From Bog-473 sp963850095 (GTDB lineage: Bacteria > Actinomycetota > Acidimicrobiia > Acidimicrobiales > RAAP-2): a stretch of DNA of 64,000 bases. The stretch is from assembly GCA_963850095.1 (NCBI GenBank), contig CAWKJX010000008.1, positions 372,001-436,000 of the forward strand, written 5' to 3'. The position numbers and the translations under genes are program-made. A model generated the notes under the pieces. The model ran no database searches and had not been told where the DNA came from. It saw nothing but the letters and a program-made list of their open reading frames with translations. Positions 16,064-25,800 of this stretch are shown piece after piece. Every line of letters starts with the position of its first letter. The first letter of the stretch is position 1.

Positions 16064-17266
16064 TTACACCGCGAGGAAGGACGAGTCCGACGAGGCGTCC
16101 TTGGTGGTCAGCGTGCTCGCGCTGGAGCGCCACTGCACCGTCGGGGCGATGGCCCGGAGGTCCACCCGGTCGCGGAAGTGCTCAATGAGCCCGAGGATCC
16201 CCCGGATGACGTCGTCGGTCAGCAAGTGCGGCTGCAGGCCGAGGTCGAGGAGCTTGGTGTGGGCGGCCTGGAAATAGTGCTCCTCGTGCTCGACACGCGG
16301 GTTGGACAGGCCCTCGGCGATGTCCACGCGGGTCGGGCAGACCTTCTGGACCATGAGCGCCATGTCCCGCACGGAGAAGGATTCGGTGAACTGGTTGAAG
16401 ACACGGAACTCGCCGCGCTCGGCCGGGTTCTCCACGGCCAGGGTGACGCAGGCCAGCGTGTCGCGGATGTTGAGCATGCCGCGGGTCTGGCCGCCGGCGC
16501 CGTAGACCGTCAGCGGGTGGCCGGTGACGGCCTGCACGCAGAAGCGGTTGAGGACGGTGCCGAAGACGCCGTCGTAGTCGAAGCGGGTGGCCAACACGGG
16601 ATCGAGGTCGGTCTCCTCGGTCGACTGCCCGTAGACGATCCCCTGGTTCAGGTCGGTGGCCCGCAGGCCCCAAATGCGGCAGCCGAACATGATGTTGTGG
16701 CTGTCGTGCACCTTGGACAGGTGGTAGAAGGAGCCGGGTTGCTTGGGATAGGGCAGGACGTCGGTGCGGCCCTTGTGGGTGATCTCGATGAAGCCCTCTT
16801 CGATGTCGATGTTGGGGTAGCCGTACTCCCCCATGGTGCCCAGCTTGACCAAGTGGATTTCGGGGTTGATCTCCTGAATGGCGTACATCACATTGAGGTT
16901 GCCGACGACGTTGTTCACCTGCGTGTAGACGGCGTGCTCGCGGTCGATCATGGAATAGGGCGCCGAGCGCTGCTCGCCGAAGTGGACGATGGCGTCGGGC
17001 TGGGCCTCGGCCACCACTGCGTAGGTGAAGGCGGCGTCGGTCAGGTTCCCGATGCGCACGTCGACGCCGTGGCCCGAAATCTGCTCCCACTTGGTCACGC
17101 GGTCCTGGAGGGGCGCAATGGGCACCAGGCTGTCGACACCCATTTCGCGGTCGTACTCACGCCGGACGAGGTTGTCGACGACGGTCACCTGATGCCCGCG
17201 GGCTGACAGGTGCAGGGCGGTCGGCCACCCGAGGTAGCCGTCTCCTCCGAGAACCAGGATCTTCAT
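16064..17266 (-). CDS. sqdB: UDP-sulfoquinovose synthase (SQD1/SqdB/Agl3-like)
   Basis: An extended short-chain dehydrogenase that makes UDP-sulfoquinovose from UDP-glucose and sulfite, the head-group donor of sulfolipid SQDG or of sulfoquinovose-containing glycans. The whole 400 residues follow the SQD1 pattern: NAD-binding GGDGYLGWPTAL, then VDNLVRREYD, HFGEQRSAPYSMID, KLGTMGEYGYPNIDIEEG, FYHLSKVHDSHNI with the YxxxK pair, RATDLNQGIVYG and RVFNQFTE. ATG at 17266 is preferred, with AAAGGG 5 bases upstream, over GTG at 17272. No glycosyltransferase (SqdX) is adjacent, so the final product is unknown. Confidence 0.9.
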   Translation of the reverse strand: MKILVLGGDGYLGWPTALHLSARGHQVTVVDNLVRREYDREMGVDSLVPIAPLQDRVTKWEQISGHGVDVRIGNLTDAAFTYAVVAEAQPDAIVHFGEQRSAPYSMIDREHAVYTQVNNVVGNLNVMYAIQEINPEIHLVKLGTMGEYGYPNIDIEEGFIEITHKGRTDVLPYPKQPGSFYHLSKVHDSHNIMFGCRIWGLRATDLNQGIVYGQSTEETDLDPVLATRFDYDGVFGTVLNRFCVQAVTGHPLTVYGAGGQTRGMLNIRDTLACVTLAVENPAERGEFRVFNQFTESFSVRDMALMVQKVCPTRVDIAEGLSNPRVEHEEHYFQAAHTKLLDLGLQPHLLTDDVIRGILGLIEHFRDRVDLRAIAPTVQWRSSASTLTTKDASSDSSFLAV

Positions 17267-17290
17267 TCGCACCCTTTGTTTTCGCTCAGG

Positions 17291-17309
17291 CTCCGCTTTT
17301 GTTACGGAG
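17291..17309 (-). other. Small hairpin in the sqdB upstream region
   Basis: CTCCG (17291-17295) and CGGAG (17305-17309) flank an A/T-rich loop in the sqdB leader, 25 bases before the start codon. TTGACA on the minus strand lies just upstream (17319-17314) without a matching -10. The surrounding 17273-17476 gap is less GC-rich than its neighbours and holds no gene. Confidence 0.3.
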
Positions 17310-17429
17310 TTATGTCAAACACAATCATGGGCCAAACTGCTGAATCCCACCTGAGTGCCTGCTGGAATTCGCGTGAGAGCGGGACAAATCCTCGCCAGAT
17401 CGGGCAAATTCAGCGAAATCTTGCGTCGG

Positions 17430-17447
17430 CGGGGCTCAATCGCCCCG
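17430..17447 (-). terminator. Hairpin downstream of recD
   Basis: CGGGGC (17430-17435) and GCCCCG (17442-17447) form a six-pair stem with loop TCAATC, 30 bases past the recD stop. It may end the rmuC-recCBD transcript before sqdB. No T run follows. Confidence 0.4.
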
Positions 17448-17476
17448 GCAGCGCCGACCCCCGTGCGACGGGCGGA

Positions 17477-19459
17477 TCACTCCCGTTCGGCTGAGTCGCC
17501 CCACAGCGCGCCCCGCAGGCCCGATGCCCGGGTGATCGGTCGCTCGACCGCTGTCCGGATGGAACCCTCGGTGCCTACCAGGATCAGGCGTTCTTGGGCT
17601 CTGGTCACGGCGGTATAGAGGAGCTCCCGGGTCAATAGGCGCGAGTCGGTGTTTGGCATGAGGAAGGCCACCGTCTTGAACTGGGACCCTTGGCTCTTGT
17701 GGACCGTCATGGCATAGACGGTGTCCACGGCGGCCAGTCGGGTCGGGCTCACCTGCGCGATGGAATCGCCACGCTCGAAGGCCGCCACCAGGCGGTTCTC
17801 CCCCGCGGCCACCACGACGCCGGTGTCGCCGTTGAACAGCTGCAAGCCGTAGTCGTTCTCCGTCACGATAAGCGGCCGACCCACGTACCAGCCCGAGCGG
17901 GAGGCGGAGCTGGCCGCGAACCCGTCCACCTCGGCCCGCAGCCAATTCTCCACATGCTGCATCCAGGCGGCGACGCCGTCGGGCCCACGCCGATGTGCGC
18001 ACAAGAGGCGGAAGCCGCTCAACGCGGCGATGGCTCGCCCGGCGTCACCGGCACGGGCGGCCTCGAGTACATCTGCTCCACCGTTCACGGCGAGCGTGCG
18101 CACCGTCCCGAGCGCGGCGAGCGACGAAGGCTGTGCGGCATCCACCTCGATCCACTCGACGTTGGTCCCCTGGCGAGCCAGCACCTCCATGACGGTGTCG
18201 GCCTCCCCGCGCCGGATCGCATCGGCCAACTCGGCGATCGCCCCGCCGAACCGGTGCACCGTCTGGAGCACCACGATGCCGTCACCGATGGAGCCAGCCG
18301 TGTCCCCCGGACCGCCGGACCCGCCGGGCGCCGCTTGCCCCGTGGCCTCCGCCAACTCCGTTCGTGCGGTATCGCTGATGCACAGTCCCTGCGCCGCCGG
18401 TCCGACGATGTCGCCCAGCACCGCACCTGCCTCGACCGAGGCCAGCTGTTCGGGGTCCCCGACGAGGATGAGGCGGGCATCGGGCCGCACCGCCTCGACC
18501 AAGCGGGCCATGAGGGACAGGGGCACCATCGACGTCTCGTCGACCACCACGACGTCGAGAGGTAGGCGGTTGAGCCGATTGTGGCGGAACCGGGTCCGGT
18601 TGCCCGGGTTGAAACCGAGCAAGCGGTGCAGGGTCACCCCGCTCAGGGCGCGCAGGCGCTCCTTGACGTCGTCGCCGACCGGCATGTCGGCCGCCCCGGT
18701 CCGAACGGACTCCTCCAGGCGGGCAGCCGCCTTGCCGGTCGGTGCGGCCAGGGCCACGAGCGGGGGGCGGCGACCGGCGGCAACGGCCTGAGCGTCGAGC
18801 AGCGCCAGCACCCGCGCCACGGTCGTCGTCTTGCCGGTCCCGGGCCCGCCGGCCACCACCGAGACCGAGCGCAGGACGGCCGTGGCGGCGGCCAGACGTT
18901 GGAGATCGGGGCTGTCGTCGTCGGGACTGCTCTCCCGCTGTCTCCGGCCGAACAACTCGTCGAGCCCGCAGGCCAGCGCACCGAGGTCGACCCCGGGCGC
19001 CGGGGTCGCCGCCCGTTCCAGCAGGTCAGCTGCCACCTGGCGCTCGTCCGTCCAGAGGCGATCCAGGTAGAGCGTGCTTCCCGCCAGATGCAATGGGCGG
19101 TCGTCACCGACCAGCGGGCTCCGGGCCAGCAGTGAGACCCATTCGGCGTGGTCGGGCCAGCCGAGCTCGTCGAGGTCCACCGCGGTGTCATTGTCGGTGC
19201 TGGCGGTGGACCTGATCGTGGCCAGGTCCACACAGACGTGACCGAGCCGCGGCGCCCGGGCGGCGAACGCCGCAGCCAGTCGGACCCGTTCGTCTTCCAC
19301 GCCTACCAGCCGGCCGATGCGCAGGGCGACGTGCACGTCCGAGGTCGAGAGCAGCCCGGCCCGGTTGAACTCCGCGAGCAATCCGGATATCCCCAAGGCC
19401 AGGTCGCTGTCGTAGCGGTCGGACTCCTCGCCCTTTTCGACCCCGTCGAGCAATGTCAC
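17477..19459 (-). CDS. recD: Exodeoxyribonuclease V alpha subunit (RecD helicase)
   Basis: The 5'-3' superfamily 1B helicase of RecBCD. It has 660 residues. Walker A GGPGTGKTTT lies at residues 204-213, Walker B VVVVDETSMVPL near 305, ILVGDPEQLASVEAG follows, and the C-terminal helicase motifs are TVHKSQGSQFKTV and LLYTAVTRAQERLILVG. It starts at GTG 19459, overlapping the recB stop by four bases (GTGA), which implies translational coupling. It is the last gene of rmuC-recC-recB-recD. Confidence 0.95.
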   Translation of the reverse strand: MTLLDGVEKGEESDRYDSDLALGISGLLAEFNRAGLLSTSDVHVALRIGRLVGVEDERVRLAAAFAARAPRLGHVCVDLATIRSTASTDNDTAVDLDELGWPDHAEWVSLLARSPLVGDDRPLHLAGSTLYLDRLWTDERQVAADLLERAATPAPGVDLGALACGLDELFGRRQRESSPDDDSPDLQRLAAATAVLRSVSVVAGGPGTGKTTTVARVLALLDAQAVAAGRRPPLVALAAPTGKAAARLEESVRTGAADMPVGDDVKERLRALSGVTLHRLLGFNPGNRTRFRHNRLNRLPLDVVVVDETSMVPLSLMARLVEAVRPDARLILVGDPEQLASVEAGAVLGDIVGPAAQGLCISDTARTELAEATGQAAPGGSGGPGDTAGSIGDGIVVLQTVHRFGGAIAELADAIRRGEADTVMEVLARQGTNVEWIEVDAAQPSSLAALGTVRTLAVNGGADVLEAARAGDAGRAIAALSGFRLLCAHRRGPDGVAAWMQHVENWLRAEVDGFAASSASRSGWYVGRPLIVTENDYGLQLFNGDTGVVVAAGENRLVAAFERGDSIAQVSPTRLAAVDTVYAMTVHKSQGSQFKTVAFLMPNTDSRLLTRELLYTAVTRAQERLILVGTEGSIRTAVERPITRASGLRGALWGDSAERE

Positions 19460-22400
19460 GGAGCCCCCTGCTCGAAGAGTTCGCTCAATGCTTCAATGAG
19501 GGCTGCGGGCGGGCACCATGACCAGACGCCACACGGATTGTCGTCGACCACCGTGGGCTCCAGTGCGCTCATACCGCGGACGAAGAGGTAGAGCACGCCA
19601 CCGAAGTGCGTGTCGGGGTCGTAGCCGGGCAGCCGCCAACGCAGATAGCGGTGCAGGGCCGTGCAGTAGAGCAGCGCCTGGAGCGGGTAGTGGGCTGCCA
19701 CCATTTCCGCCTGGACGGCATCGGGGCGGTAGTGCCAGGCGGTCAGCGTGTCCTCGGGCATGCCCAGCTTGTTCGTCTTGTAGTCCGCCAGCACGAATCG
19801 GTTCCCGTCGGTCCGGAGGACCAGGTCCAGGCTTCCGGTGAGATAGCCCCGGAGCGGACGGGTCATCGACGAATCGCGCAGCCGCGGCGCGTACTTGGCC
19901 ACGGGATCGTCCGGGGGCAGGTGCCGCTCGAGCAGGTCCGCGATGGCGCTGACCTGCAGCGTCGACGCCCCAGACGGCGAGTCGCCCCCCACCAGCGGGA
20001 TCTCGAAGGTCAGTTCGTCCAACCGGTCGAGCCGGGTCACGTCGCGCAGGGCTCGGCCCCCGACGAGGGGTCCGAGGGAGCTGGTGACGGCCGTGCACAG
20101 ACCCGCCACTACCTTGGCGCTGTCCCCGAGGTCGACGTTGCGCCAGGAGGACTCCATGGCCACCGCCTCCCCGACCGCCAACTCCAGATCGGGTGCCTCG
20201 AAATCGAGATGCTCGAAGACGCCATGGATCACCGTGCCAACTGCGGCGCCTCCGGGCATGTCGGCCAACCACAGCCCGACGTCGCGTCCGACCTCACCCA
20301 GCAGGCTCGGCGTCTCCGCCACGACGGGGATCGACAGCACCTCCTCATCGACGGTCATCGGCGTCTCGGGCTCACTGCCAATGGCGGGCTGCTCGTGCAC
20401 GGACCGGGTGATGCTCGAGTACGACGCTCGGCGCCACTCGGTGTCCAGGGTACGGTCAAAGCAGGCTGCCTCGAGCTCGGGCGCCGCACCGGCGTCGACA
20501 TGCCAGTGCACGTCGGGCGTCGGGCCGACCCGCTCGACCGAAACGCTGGAGCCGAGCGCCTGCGCCTTCGCCTCCACGTCGGCGTCCTTGCGGACCTTGG
20601 CCCCGTAGGGAGGCACCAGGCCGTCAGGCTCGCGGTCGAAAAGCAGCCGGGCCAGCGGGGAGTGTTGGCTGTCCGCCGCGCCGGCCCACCACAGGACGGC
20701 CTGGTGTCGGGCCCGGGTCAGGGCGACATAGCAGAGGCGCAGGTCTTCGCCTCGCCCCTCCTCGAGCTCCCACTTTTGGTGCTTCACGAAACTCGGCCCG
20801 TCGTGGCCCACGTCGATCGTCCGATGCATGTCGTTGTCGGGATCGTGGAAGACGGGCACGTCGTTGCGACGCGTCCAGCCGTCCCACATGAAGGGGCAGT
20901 AGACGACTGGGAATTCGAGACCCTTGCTGCGATGGATCGTGATGACCTGCACGGCCTCGGCGTCGGACTCGAGGCGCCGCGCCCGCTCTTCGTTGTCGCC
21001 ATCGCGTGCTGCGTCGCGAATGCGCCGCCCCAGCCAGGTGGCCATCGCCGTCGGGCCGAGCCCCTCGGAGACCCCGGCCTCGTGCAGGAGCTGCGCGATG
21101 TGACGCAGGTCGGTCATGAACCGCTCGCCCAGCGGACGCTCGAGCACGCGACCGGGGACACCGCGGGCGCTGCACACGGTCTCGAACAGCGAAGCCACTC
21201 CCTGGTCACGTAGCAAGACGGCCCACTGGTGCAGCGACCAGTGGAGGTCTTCCCAGGCGGCCTCTCCCGCCCCCGCCACCTCTTCCGCGCTCCAGCCCAC
21301 GAAGCAGGTCAGCGCCACGAGCGAGGCCCGATCCCGCGCCGTCGGGCGCTCGAGCGCCTCGAGCAACCGCAGCCATTCCCGGGCCGGCGCGGTGGCGAAG
21401 ACCGACCCGGCCCCACCGATGACCGCCGGCACCCCGACCGCCAACAAGGCGTCGCGCACCAGCGTCGCATGCGAGTTGGCCCGCACGAGCACGGCGATGT
21501 CGCCGGGGTCGAGCGTGGTGCGGAAGGCCTCGGTCGCGTCGCGACGGGTCGCCACGAGCTCGGGGCGGGCCTCGAGCAACCGCACGACGTCCGCCGCCAG
21601 GTCCCGGGCGATGGCGCTGCGTGCGTCGGCCGCCCTGGGCTGCTGCTTGGACGGGGTCAGCGGGACAAGTCCGTCCTCGGCGTGGAGCATTCGGAAGCGC
21701 AGGGGAGCCGACACGGGCGCACCCTCGAGGCGCGGTTTCTGGTGGGCGTCGGCCGCACGGATCTGCCGGTACGTGATGTCCTCGTAACCGAGTTGCGCGT
21801 CGGCGAAGAGCGCGTCGTAGGCCTCGAGCAGTCCTTGATCACTGCGCCAGTTGACGTCCAGCGTCCATTCCGACTGCACCACTTTGTTGGCGGTGAGGTA
21901 CGCGTGGACGTCGGCACCGCGGAAGGCATAAATGGCTTGCTTGGGATCCCCGATGAGCACCAGGGTCGCTCCACCCAGCCCGAACGCGCGGTGCATGATC
22001 TCCCACTGCACCGGGTCGGTGTCCTGAAACTCGTCGACCAGGACGACGTCGAAGCGCTCGCGTAGGCGCCCGCACGCGACCGGTCCTCGCACCGGGTCGG
22101 CCAGCGTGTCGCGCAGGCGCAGCAACACGTCGTCATACGTCAGGATCTTGAGCGTCTGCTTGCGCTCCTTCATTTCGTCGCGCACAGCCTTGGCGAAGCG
22201 CCGCCTGATCGACGGCTCGTCCTGGGCGTCCGAGAGCAGGGGCACGATGTCTGCGTCGGGGTGGCCCAGGACGAACTTGGCGATGTCGATGGCCGCCTCG
22301 CGGGTGAACTTCAGCGGGTTGGGCCGGCTGGCGAACTTGCGCAGGTAGAGGTCGTCCACGACCTCATCCATCAGGTCACTCACGTCCTCGACCAGCGTGA

Positions 22401-22869
22401 CCTCCCGGTCGACGTCACCTGCCGTACCCAGGCCGTAGAGCACCTGGAGGCAGAACCCGTGCGTCGTCTCGATGGTGGCGGCATCAAAGTCGGCGATGGC
22501 CTTGCCCAGACGATCGCGACGGGCCTCGATCTCCTCAGTCGTTCCCCGGGCCAGCAGCGTCACCACCTCGTCCTCGGGGTGCCCGTCAGGACCGGCGCCG
22601 CCCAGCACGCCGACGAGTCCTTCGAACGCACGCACCAGCCGTTCCCGCACCCGCTCCCGGAGCTCACCAGTGGCCATCCGCGTGAAGGTGATGACCAGCA
22701 GGCGGTCGATGGGCAGGATCCCCTCGGCGACGTAGCGCGTCGTGAGAGCCGCGATCGTGAAGGTCTTGCCCGTCCCCGCGCTGGCCTGCAACAGCGTCAT
22801 GCCCGTGGGCAGCTCTCCGCAGACGTCAAAGGGCCGGGGGTCGGCTGGTGACGTCGTCGACATGGTCAC
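19456..22869 (-). CDS. recB: Exodeoxyribonuclease V beta subunit (RecB helicase-nuclease)
   Basis: The 3'-5' helicase and the only nuclease of RecBCD. It has 1137 residues. Walker A is SAGTGKTFTIAALT near residue 30, the Walker B region VVLVDEFQDTDPVQW near 290, and later motifs are ITIHRSKGLEFPVVY and LCYVALTRARHQAV. The C-terminal nuclease keeps its catalytic residues (GSLDLVLR, VLADYKTNKLG and YPLQALLYC). GTG at 22869 overlaps the recC stop by four bases. The complex resects double-strand ends for homologous recombination or, in mycobacteria, single-strand annealing. Confidence 0.96.
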   Translation of the reverse strand: MTMSTTSPADPRPFDVCGELPTGMTLLQASAGTGKTFTIAALTTRYVAEGILPIDRLLVITFTRMATGELRERVRERLVRAFEGLVGVLGGAGPDGHPEDEVVTLLARGTTEEIEARRDRLGKAIADFDAATIETTHGFCLQVLYGLGTAGDVDREVTLVEDVSDLMDEVVDDLYLRKFASRPNPLKFTREAAIDIAKFVLGHPDADIVPLLSDAQDEPSIRRRFAKAVRDEMKERKQTLKILTYDDVLLRLRDTLADPVRGPVACGRLRERFDVVLVDEFQDTDPVQWEIMHRAFGLGGATLVLIGDPKQAIYAFRGADVHAYLTANKVVQSEWTLDVNWRSDQGLLEAYDALFADAQLGYEDITYRQIRAADAHQKPRLEGAPVSAPLRFRMLHAEDGLVPLTPSKQQPRAADARSAIARDLAADVVRLLEARPELVATRRDATEAFRTTLDPGDIAVLVRANSHATLVRDALLAVGVPAVIGGAGSVFATAPAREWLRLLEALERPTARDRASLVALTCFVGWSAEEVAGAGEAAWEDLHWSLHQWAVLLRDQGVASLFETVCSARGVPGRVLERPLGERFMTDLRHIAQLLHEAGVSEGLGPTAMATWLGRRIRDAARDGDNEERARRLESDAEAVQVITIHRSKGLEFPVVYCPFMWDGWTRRNDVPVFHDPDNDMHRTIDVGHDGPSFVKHQKWELEEGRGEDLRLCYVALTRARHQAVLWWAGAADSQHSPLARLLFDREPDGLVPPYGAKVRKDADVEAKAQALGSSVSVERVGPTPDVHWHVDAGAAPELEAACFDRTLDTEWRRASYSSITRSVHEQPAIGSEPETPMTVDEEVLSIPVVAETPSLLGEVGRDVGLWLADMPGGAAVGTVIHGVFEHLDFEAPDLELAVGEAVAMESSWRNVDLGDSAKVVAGLCTAVTSSLGPLVGGRALRDVTRLDRLDELTFEIPLVGGDSPSGASTLQVSAIADLLERHLPPDDPVAKYAPRLRDSSMTRPLRGYLTGSLDLVLRTDGNRFVLADYKTNKLGMPEDTLTAWHYRPDAVQAEMVAAHYPLQALLYCTALHRYLRWRLPGYDPDTHFGGVLYLFVRGMSALEPTVVDDNPCGVWSWCPPAALIEALSELFEQGAP

Positions 22870-25800
22870 CGGTCAACCAGTTGTTCGTGGGCCAGCAATC
22901 CGTCCCAGAGACGACGGGCGTAGACACCGAAACGCGACCGCTCGGAGACCTCCCATGCTGCTTCGTCACCTCGCGGTACGCCCGAGCACGAGAGGAGCTC
23001 GTCGAAGGGCAGGCCCGGGCCCAGCACGAGGGCGTGTTCAGGCTCCTTGTCCTCTTTCGTCACCCTGAAGCCCGAGGCCCAGGCGTCTGACGCCGGTCGT
23101 GCAGGATCCTTACCGCTTGCCACCGCCTCCGCCCACGCCGCCGACGTCCGGCAATACAACGGCAAGGGTTCGCGCATACCGCGGCCGAAAAGGTCCACCA
23201 GATCGGAGAGATGCCGAAACGCGACGTCCCGACGCGTCGCCGCGTCCGAGCCGAGGGGTCCCACATGCGCCGTCGTTATGGTGAACCGGTCATTCCGGCT
23301 CCGCCCGATGGTGCACGCTTCGAAGGCCCGCTCCGGGAAGGTCGCCGACAAGGCCAAGAGGCGCAACCAGGCGATGAGCCGGGGTGCCGGGCCGAGCTTT
23401 GAGTACGTCACGGTCTGCACGACGTCCCCGCGCAGTCCCGCCACGGTGCCCACGACACCCCTCGATCCGCCCAGGTTCACGTCGACATCGAGCGATGCCG
23501 CGAGCAAGGGGCTCGTGCCGGCTCGCACCAGCTCGTCGAGCGGACCCACGATTTCGTTCAGCAATGTGTCGGCCAGACGCCCGGGGGGCAGCGCACCGCG
23601 GGCCACCTCCGCCCTCACGCATTCCTCATGCGTTCCGCCGGCCAGTCGCGCCTGAAGGATCCGATCGGCGATTTGCCACTCTTCGAGCTTGTTGAGCTCA
23701 ATCGGGATGGCATCTTCGAAGTCCCTCGTCTTGTCGCGTAGCGAGATGCTCAGGCGTTCACGCAAGAAGGCGCGCACTGGGTGGCGCAGGAACCGTTCCA
23801 GCTGGTCCAGTCCAACGGATGCGGTGTCGTAGTCGGCAAGAGCTTGGGCCAGGAAATCCGGCGGACGGTGGCGGGGCGCCAGCGCCGCCCGGGCCCCGGC
23901 CAGATGCAGCCGGTCGAAGCTCCAGGCCGTCGTACCCACTACCTCGCCCGCCTCGAAGTTGCGAGGATCGAATGGTTGTAGCGGGTGGGCCACCACGATG
24001 AGATCGCGAGCGCGGGTTCCGTCGGGGCCACGCACGGTGTGATCCACCACGTCGAGCAGCTCGCCGACAGGGACGGCCGGGGGGCGATGCAGATTGGAGC
24101 GTTCGTCACGCCCCGAATAGGTGATGACCAGGTGGTCGCGGGCCGCCAACAACGCGTCCAGCAGCAGTTGGCGGTCCTCGCTGCGAGGGTCGCGGTCACC
24201 CACCCGGGGCGCCCGTGCCGTCAGGTCGTCGCCGTCTTTTTCTATGTGGCGAGGAAAGCTCCCGTCGTCCAGCCCGAGCAGGCACACGACCCGGTGGGGG
24301 ATCGAGCGCATCGGGACGAGGGTGCAGACGGTCAGGTGTCCGGTACGGAAGTTCGCACGGGTCGGCCGACCCTTGAGCCGGTCGGCCAGGAGAGAGCGCA
24401 CGTCGTCACAGCTGAGTTCCACCGCGCTGACCACGCTTTCGACCGTGGCCTCTTGGACCAGGCCGTCGAGCAGCGTGGTCAGTTCGGCCCGTTGCCAGGC
24501 GTCGCGCCGGGCCGTGGCGCTCAGGGCGTCGGTGGTCCAGGCCAAGACTTCCGCCCATTCGCCGATACTGCGGTCGCCGTTCAACGCGTCCAACACCTGC
24601 TCGAGGCGTTGGAGGAACTCGGCGAAGCGCCCCGTCAGGTCGATATCGCCGTTATCGACGTCGTCGAGCGGGAGTGCACCACCGAACAGACGCTGACCTT
24701 CTTCGGCCATGGTGACACCGAGCAAGATGCGGTCCACACCCGACTCCCACGTGTTGGCCGCGATATCGGACAGCTGGAACGAGGCGCGGTGCTCGGCGTC
24801 GAAGCCCCACCGGACGAAGGAGCCCTGGACCCACTCCTCGAGTCGTAACAGGTCGTCGTCGCCGAAACGGAACCGTCGTCGGACCGGGTCGCGGCCGGCC
24901 AGGTCGAGCACCTCGGTCGCCGTGATGCGGGCGGTGGACAAGTCGAGCACCTCGGCCAGGACACCCAGCACCGGGTTGGTCTGGCGCAGCGATCGGTCGG
25001 CCAGGCGGATTTCGAGGGAACGGCTCGGATCCCCGGGTCCTTCGCTGTTCCCGCCCCGGTCCCCGCCCCCGCCGGCATCGCCACTCAGGTCGTGGCCCCC
25101 GAAGGTGGCCTGAATGAGCGGGGCGAAATGCTCGATGTCGGGACACATCACGATGATGTCTCGGGGTTCGAGGGTCGGGTCGTCCTCGAGCAGGTGGAGG
25201 ATGGCGTCGCGCAACACCTCGACCTGGCGGCCGCGCCCGTGACAGGAATGGACCCGCACGCTGTCGTCGCCCTCGTCGAGGAGAGGGCGGGGGTCGGCGC
25301 CGCTGCCGGCCACGCCTGACGGCGCCCGGTCGAGACGGATGTCGTCCTGCAGTCGGCCGAGCAACGTCATCGGATCGTCGGCTTCGTTGCTCCTCGAGCC
25401 CTCCGTTGCCCCCGGCGCTGCGTCGTTCACCGAGTCGCCGTCCGCCTGTGCGCCGCCCAGCACGAGCTGCATCTCCCGGGCGTCGCGTCCCCACGACGCC
25501 AGCAAGGGGTTGTGCGGCGCCGTCACCGTGGGATCCTGGCTGCGCAGCATGAACCGTGATGCGGGGCCGACCCCACCCGACTCGGCCAGTCGGCACCAGA
25601 GGGCCGGGGAGGGGTGGAGCAGGAACAGATGCACGTCCCGACCCTCCGCCATGGCGTCGAGCACGTCGAGATAGCTGGCCGGCAACCGGGTCAGCCCGAA
25701 CAGCGACAGTCGGGGAGGCAGGTCGAGGAGTTCAGGTTGGTCACGGAGACGCCCACAGGACTCGACCAGACGTTCCGCCGGGCTGGGGCATCCGATGCGG

